This document shows, one piece after another, positions 57,248 to 64,000 of a stretch of 64,000 nucleotides of DNA. Source of the stretch: Sorex araneus (Eukaryota > Chordata > Mammalia > Eulipotyphla > Soricidae); the NCBI RefSeq assembly GCF_027595985.1, contig NC_073305.1:112799259-112863258 (forward strand), written 5' to 3'. Position 1 is the stretch's first letter; each line of letters opens with the position of its first letter. The notes under the pieces were generated by a model that saw only the letters and a list, made by a program, of their open reading frames with translations, was not told the origin of the DNA and did not search any database. Both the position numbers and the translations under genes were made by a program.

Positions 57248-58980
57248 TGAACTTCAGCATTAAAAGAAATTATGGCGTCTGGCAGCTTTAGTATCACTAA
57301 TAGATTAAAAAGAAACTCTATAAATCACAAAGCCAATTGTTTCCTTCAATAGTTTTTGTCAAATAATCATCAGCCTTAATCTACTTAAAATGTTAGCATT
57401 TCATGCTAATGTTTAAAAGCCTTCCATGTTGTAAAGTGGTGGAAAATTTTATCCCTTTATGTTAACATATCACAATTAAGCCTAACTGTGAAAATGTCCA
57501 AAACAAAATACTTGCCTTGAGTATCACTAGACTTCCCTGCATTCAAGGAGCTTCCATTCTAAAATTGAGACAAAAAAAAAAAAAATAAAATAAAACCTTG
57601 GGGGGGATGAGTGAGGGTTTGAACAATCCCCAGAGGTGCTCAGGGGATCATTTCTGGCAGGGTTTGGGGAACCACATGGGGTGCCAGGTACCCAGGTTAG
57701 CCACGTGCATGGAAAGTGGCCTACCATTGTACTATCACTTCAGTCCCTGTGCCAGTAAACTTTTAAAAAAATTGAATGGCCTAAGAACAACAAAGCAAGC
57801 TGTATAGGTTGATCAACAGACACTCGGGCAAGGATAAGCCAAAAAACTGAACTACACGATCTACTACTGGGTCCCTAATGTTGCTGGTAGTTGTCATAAA
57901 TGCCAAAGAATAGACCTAATTAATTGTTCGTAATTAATGAAATTTTATCATCCTACTATGTCTTTTAAAATGAATTTTAAGTTAGACAGGGTCAAAGTAA
58001 TTTTTTTTAATGTTTAAGTATCCCTGTATGATTTCTGCAAATTCATGTTTTTAAAACACAGGATAAAATTCTGACAAATGTTATTACCAATGCCCGCAGA
58101 TACAGAGAACTGAATACCCTATTTTTACAAATGACTATTGTAAATACAAGTTATGTTTCAACTTAAATGGCCTAAAAACTATTACTATGCTTTCTAATAT
58201 TGAGAAGTTAAAGTAGTTTTAGAAGCACAATATACTCTTAAAATTTAAAACGATCACAGTGGCTGGGGACAGAGATAGTAGAAGAGGTAAAGTGCTTGCA
58301 CATGGCTTACCCAGGTTTGATGCATTCAAACACCAGAAGTGATTCAGAGTGCAGAGGCAGGAATAATCCTAATAAACTCCTATGGGAGTGGCCCCAAAAC
58401 AAAAATAACTAGGCAGGTGTGTGTTTCAAAGGGTAGTGTGCATGCCTACGACCCGGCTCCAAAGGCTAGAATATACTGTTGGGTAAGGCAAATTGCCTTG
58501 CATGGGGCTGACTAAGGTTATATTCCCCAGGACCCTATGGGTCCCAAATCACTGCCTATAGTAGTCCCTGAGCAAAGAGCCAGTAATAAGCCCTTAGCAA
58601 TCAGGTGTAGTCCAAAAATCAAAGGCCTAAATTCAGTCCCCAGCACATTATCCCTCAACATCACCGGGAGAAACCCCAAGTACTATTCAGAGTAGTGCCT
58701 GAAAACTGCTATGTGTGGCCTAGTATCAAACAAAAAACCACTAAGACTCTTACGTCTGACCTAAAGTAAATGTACCTACTTTTTAACTCCCATTAAAAAA
58801 ATATATCAGGTCACTAAGTTCCAGACACGAGAACAAGACACTAAGTTCCAAGACACAAAATTCTACACACAAATGCAATTTTTCAGGAGGCCAGAGCTCA
58901 GCGGCCAGGATCTCCTTATGATCCCCAGCACATGGACCCCACAGTAATGCAGGGTGTGGTCCAAAAACAAAAGCAAGTTC

Positions 58981-58986
58981 TTTATT
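58981..58986 (-). terminator. Polyadenylation signal, candidate distal SYNCRIP end
   Basis: AATAAA on the minus strand at the border where SINE-rich intergenic DNA resumes (a SOR remnant lies at 58888-58975). This is the best candidate for the far end of the transcript, but it rests on one motif and the position. Confidence 0.35.
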
Positions 58987-61900
58987 GTTTCATCTCATCT
59001 CCAACACTGAAATATCCACGATGGTAAGCAATTCTTCTGGTAAATTCTACATTTTTATACTTAGGATCACCAAACTTTTTAGTCTTTTATAACCAGTGAT
59101 AATAGCTTATCCACAGAAGTCATCTTCTTTGAAAAAGTAGACACTAATTTCTAAATGACAGGATCCAATCCTAGAATTTTCTCTGAAACAAGTTGTGACA
59201 AAAATCTTTCCCTCTAAAAGGAAATTAAAAAAAAAAAAACCATCACGCATAAGATAGCCTCTTAACTCCTGCAAATTAGAAATTTTAAACCAGTTTAAAA
59301 AATATTCAGAAAAACTATACAATGGGTTACTGTAATAACCTAATCTTGAGCCTAGAAAATGAATTATAGTTCTTAAGTTGGAAACATGTATTCTAAAATT
59401 TTCCTCACCCAGTCTTTTTCTGTCATCTTTATTTCAAACCAAATAGGCAACATAAATGATTTTCAAGGTGTCCTATTTTGCTGCCTTGCACATGGCTGAC
59501 TTGTTCAATCCCCATCAGATGACTATAAAATGATAAAAACTTGCTTTTCAGTATAAACTTTGACAATCATAAATACAAACCAAATGCCCTAATAAACTTC
59601 CCAAAATTACATTGATCCTATGTCCCACAAAAATTCTACAGTTGAGACAAGTCCTGCAAGCAGAATACATTTACAACCCTTCCCCATTCTTTTAATATAG
59701 TTTAAGTTACCTAACTCAATCTACATAGTCATACAAAGTGCAACATTGTAATAGTTACATTTGCTCACTTCCCTCTCAATTACTTGGAATTCTCCGTTTG
59801 TATCTTCTGAGAAATACAGAGAGTGAAACAACACTGTATGATGTGACATGTCAGAAAAGCAGAACCAATTACCATTAATGTTTTTCCTCGAGTCCGCTGG
59901 TATGTGAGTGACCAGTACTTTCATCAAATAAAAGTGAAGAGTGCACTATTCATTCTATACATTTCCCCATTATGTGTTGAATTAGGGATTTGGGGCAATT
60001 TGTTGACCATTGACTATTTTGAATGTACGGATAACCAAAATGTGAAAGAGCTCTCAAGACTTCAAGTGTCTATTTAAAAAGCTGTTAAATGAAAAACAAG
60101 ATGGAGGACACCCACAATAATTCTTGGACTCCTGGAGATCCTAAGACATGCTACAAAAATAGGTCTTTATTCTTAGGAAAATATAGTCAGAGCTAGCTTC
60201 CTTATGCTATACATAAAATCTTAACATCAGAGGCAGTACAGATAGTACAGATAGTTTTTGAACTGATCTCCAAACAAGCACAAACCCACTACGTTGAAAA
60301 GAACAAGTAATTTGAGGTTTTTGGCAAAAGACAGTACTTCACATCTAATCCAAATCAAAGAGCCTGCAGACAGTTTTCAGTGAGATGAAAGGAATGAAAT
60401 AAATATAAATTCTATGAATACAAATGTAAGACAATTTAAATAGTCTAAAAGAATATTTTAAATAAAATACTAATCAGGTACAAGCTTTTGTTTCTCAATG
60501 CCAGACTTCTAAATGTTTATCAGACTACTGTTAATATCATTAAAAACCTATTCTTGAACCAGAGCATTAATTACAATACTGATTTGCATTTATAAAAAGT
60601 TTTACCCCCCCAACGGAGTGCATCTGGTCCTGAAAAACATTATAGGTATATAACTGAAGGCAGACTGTGGTACTAACGTATTTTATATCCTAAGTACTCT
60701 TTAATTTTAAAAAGTGACAGACCAAAAAGTCCATCTACTATTTGCCCACAGTTAAAAATATCCTTGAATGTTGGTTCATAATTAGCATCTTAAGAAAAGT
60801 AGTGGCATGCCCTATTGAGTGGTAAGATTACTGATTATTTAACACTACATTTTAAAACACCACCCCATTTAGATCTGTTCCATTTTATGCACTGTTAATG
60901 GAATTCTTCCTTCATTTCATTATACCCACCACTGAATTCCTGTGGTAGAAAAAAAATTTTGTGGTATACATCATTGGGGAGTAAAAGGTCATGGTAGTGT
61001 TCTTTTACAAACCTAAACAATCATTTACTCCAGGGCTAACCTCCTTCCCCTAAATGCATTATGTCCTCCTGCTAATTTCTCCCCTTAAAATAGAGACCAC
61101 ATGTCAGGCTCTGTAATAAGGTGATCGTTGTTTCTAATCAGTGACTTTTGGCTTAGAAGTCAAAAAACAGTCCTAAAGGTAACAATTTTGCCCCGCTAGC
61201 ATGATATTCAGCCTATTAACTAAGTCTTCAAATATATACACGTGAATACTGGAGATCACCCCATCAGTTCATTTCTATGTTGCTATTTTATCATGAGGAA
61301 AATATTTTTATTTTGTTAAATGAGACTTGCAGTAATTTGTAGATTTCTCATGGTGCTACAACCACCATAATGTGTGCAACACTTTTTGTGCTCAATTCCT
61401 TCTTAATTTCTAATATCTAATCCTGTTGCACTGGCTAAAAATCTTCCCTCAACAAAAACCATGCTTGAGAGAATACAATTTAACAATGTTTTCTCACAAA
61501 GAAACTTTGTGAAATTCAGTTAACTAAATTGATGATCACTTTTGATTGCCAAGTAGTCTGCAGAAACAAAATCTTGCGTCTGTTTTGGTTAGGTAACTCA
61601 AGTTTTCTTTTTGAATAATCAAAATGTTCTAATACATTTTCCACCCCAAGGAAGGGACCTGACTAGTGGATTTAAGACCCATTCCTTGAAAATATATACA
61701 AAATTTCTTTAACTTGTCATCTGTCCAATCTTTGAAGCTGTCAAAGCCAAGAACCCATAAACAAATCACAAATATCAATAACCTACATTAGTTAACAATC
61801 CCCTTTTAACAAGTTGACATTTTTACTAAATTATTTTTGCATTTCCATTTCTCATATCCCATGACATTCCATATAAATTGCATTATTGCTTTATAGGCCA

Positions 61901-63085
61901 CACAACATTCAAAGTATGTTTTATATGCATTGCCTGTTTTCCTTGATCTCTGGTAAGAGTTTGATGCTGATTTACTACAGAAATTTTAAAGTTTGAAAAT
62001 ATCAGTTAGTATTTCTTCTCAGAACTTAATTTTTCACATCACTAATCACTACATGCATATTTAGCTCTGATTATATTGCTCAAAAACTGCACCCATTATC
62101 AGAACAGTGCAAATGATATTTAATTTTAAAAGTAATTATAATGGCTTGAATTCAAAGTTATTCAACGAACACTGTCAAGTAATTTCACTTGGATGTGTAT
62201 TTTTTATAACCACTGTTTACATTCCCATCAATTCTTCACATTTCTTTCATCAGTTTTCCCTCCCAAATACCCAAACTAATGCCAAATAATCTAAAACCCC
62301 ACAACTCTGTATTTTAATGTTTTTAAGAACACATTTGTGAACTCACAAAAATGTTCATCTTTCAACTTTGACAATGCAGTTCTTATGTCAAACAAACTTA
62401 CCCTAAAATTCCAACAAATAATTCTGAGAATTAACTTAAAGACCTTGACAGTGTCCCTTTAAAAAGGGTATGACAGTAAAGTGCCAATAGGCATGGCAAT
62501 GACCTCTTTGATGGGATCATTTAACTCCTTGGAACTAGAAAATGCCAGCACCAAGGATTACACTGAGATTCAATTTTACTGAAGGCTACATTTAGTTTAC
62601 CCACTTTCCACAACCTATTATACTTATGTCAGAATGAAATGTAAATGTTTGTGTAGCCCTCAAACTTACACTAAAATTGAGATGTACTTTAAAAAAGCAC
62701 GGGGTAATATATAAAATCAGTGGCAGAAAGTTTCATTAAGCACCAGGAACTAATTTTTGTCACCCCATACTCATTTTGTAGGTAAGTTTCAATAACCGGC
62801 AAGGCACATTTACATATATTCCAATGAATACTTATTGACAAATTTTAAATTACACTCTATGTCCCAGCTATCCCAGTAACTGACATACAACATACTAAAA
62901 TGGTTTATTAAGATAACAAAAAAAAAATCAATTAATGTGAAACATACAGGCTATTGGCAACCACTACTCTAAAATTATGTAAGTACAAATAAACATACTG
63001 AGATGTGTGCAATTCTAAGTTTTAAACCAGAATAGTTCTACACTAACACACATTTATATTAATGACACATAAAAAAAATAAAAAC

Positions 63086-63091
63086 TTTATT
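63086..63091 (-). terminator. Polyadenylation signal, candidate proximal SYNCRIP end
   Basis: AATAAA on the minus strand, followed by a long T-rich stretch (GTTTTTATTTTTTTTATGTG), the layout of a strong cleavage site. A second AATAAA sits 50 bp upstream at 63137-63142. Confidence 0.5.
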
Positions 63092-64000
63092 ACAAAAATA
63101 AGTTACACTCGCCTCCAGCTTACAGTATAAAACAATTTTATTTGCAGGAATGCAAAATGATTGTTTGCCATGAGTAATTTTTAACATATGACATGTCTAA
63201 TTTCTTGTTAAATTTTCATTTACTGGGGGAACTGGTGTATAAAACCTTAATTAAGTATAATAAGCTCTGGTCATTGTGGTGCCTATTGGATATGATATTA
63301 ACTGCAGTATCCCTTTGGGGAAGGGGAAAAGGGATTCCTTTACACCAAGTCCAAATTAAACTATAATTCCACTTTTAACTTTAAGCTATCAATTTAGGAC
63401 TTGGCAAAAAAATTTTCTGAGGTTGATTCAATAAAAGATGCTTCACCACTGAACACTCACTGTCATCAAGGTGCTTTAGAAAATTAAAAACAGCACAAAT
63501 GATTGTACTCTAATCTACAAGTTATCATGACCTGCATAAGAAATGGAAAGCTGATTCACATTTTTGCAGTGATCAGCAATAAGAAATGCACTAATGAAAC
63601 ATACCTTTTACCTAAAAAGCTAAACTACAGCCATATACTAATTTCTATGATTTATGAAAAAACTTCAAAATATCCAAATGTCAGGCTTCGCTGTACAACT
63701 GTCAGTTTTAGTCTGACTTTTTATAAAGGGACACTGCAGTATTTAGTACAAGTTCGGATGCACTTTTTTTTGAACATTTGATGTCTTACAAAAGTAACAT
63801 CTTGCTAAACTATTATACATCCAAATAACTACAATATCTGAAGAAGCAAGGCTGCTTTTTCAGCCACAAAATACGACAAAAGCAAGGCCTGTTATGATGG
63901 TCATGAGGAAGTCTTACAAGCCTCTGAAACTAAAGGCAACTAAGAATGTTACATTTGGTATATTAAATCTTACCCTCATATCATTTAACAAGCCTTGCTT

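Larger units (their letters stand above)
49000..58980. repeat. Intergenic tract, part 2: SOR copies
   Basis: Plus SOR at 49096-49274, 49447-49600, 49970-50070, 51726-51870, 52112-52243, 52317-52495, 52500-52670, 52685-52800, 52828-52955, 53198-53358, 53650-53790, 53912-54098, 54112-54262, 54679-54848, 55013-55195, 55207-55375, 55398-55550, 55600-55723, 56115-56285, 56696-56850, 57069-57247, 58260-58410, 58412-58470, 58482-58622, 58625-58740 and 58888-58975. Minus at 51052-51225, 51908-52077 and 57598-57746. 50150-51030 is AT-rich with possible L1-type tails; 57750-58255 shows nothing. Confidence 0.72.
58981..64000 (-). other. SYNCRIP: Probable SYNCRIP 3' UTR (partial, extends off right edge)
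   Basis: AT-rich, unique sequence, nearly free of SINEs, while the preceding 59 kb has one about every 450 bp. Minus-strand AATAAA signals lie at 63137-63142, 63086-63091 and 58981-58986. In human, SYNCRIP (hnRNP Q, an RNA-binding protein in splicing, mRNA transport and IRES translation) lies directly upstream of SNX14 on the same strand at a similar distance (gene order from memory). Inference: this is its long 3' UTR, with alternative ends near 63.06 kb and 58.97 kb. No open reading frame resembles SYNCRIP here, so the assignment rests on position, signals and lack of repeats. Confidence 0.55.

Noticed and set aside
1-58980. Regularly repeated motifs suggesting an array such as CRISPR
   Set aside because: Repeats are dispersed SINEs in both orientations with target duplications and irregular spacing in a vertebrate genome.
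59721-59927. Minus-strand frame of 68 codons as a SYNCRIP coding exon
   Set aside because: It does not resemble the RRM or RGG-rich SYNCRIP protein and has no clear splice borders.

Overview
The window is nuclear DNA of a placental mammal, almost certainly a shrew (Soricidae, Sorex-like). The main evidence is roughly 125 copies, counted by eye, of one tRNA-derived, A-tailed SINE of about 170 bp, which I recognise as the SOR family of shrews. They lie in AT-rich introns around split genes with GT-AG splicing. I see no prokaryotic, phage or plasmid features, no CRISPR array and no operon.

From about 44.13 kb down to the left edge lies the 5' two-thirds of SNX14 (sorting nexin 14) on the minus strand. 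Twenty coding exons can be read. They join into 668 codons without a stop and with matching phase at every junction. They encode an N-terminal membrane hairpin, a PXA domain, an RGS domain, an alternatively spliced linker and most of a PX domain. The rest of PX and the C-terminal nexin domain lie beyond the left edge. Exon 1 sits in a CpG island (about 43.35-44.90 kb) with NRF1-, SP1- and YY1-type motifs. A full-length processed pseudogene of ribosomal protein RPS12 lies in intron 2 on the plus strand.

From 44.9 to about 58.9 kb is an intergenic tract packed with SINEs, with no gene that I can support. From about 58.98 kb to the right edge the SINEs nearly stop. The sequence there is AT-rich and unique, with minus-strand AATAAA signals. 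By conserved gene order (SYNCRIP lies just upstream of SNX14 on the same strand in human) I infer the long 3' untranslated region of SYNCRIP. No SYNCRIP coding exon is visible.

The most interesting non-genic signal is a second SINE type, here called type B (five copies). It shares the tRNA-like head of SOR but has another body and ends in short tandem repeats instead of an A-tail; two of the five copies are 5'-truncated. Other points of interest are a 52-bp displaced copy of the exon 6 donor region, a strong SINE orientation bias, a small family of A-tailed LTR-like ends, and several nested or deleted SINEs. Nothing here amounts to a new multi-gene system.
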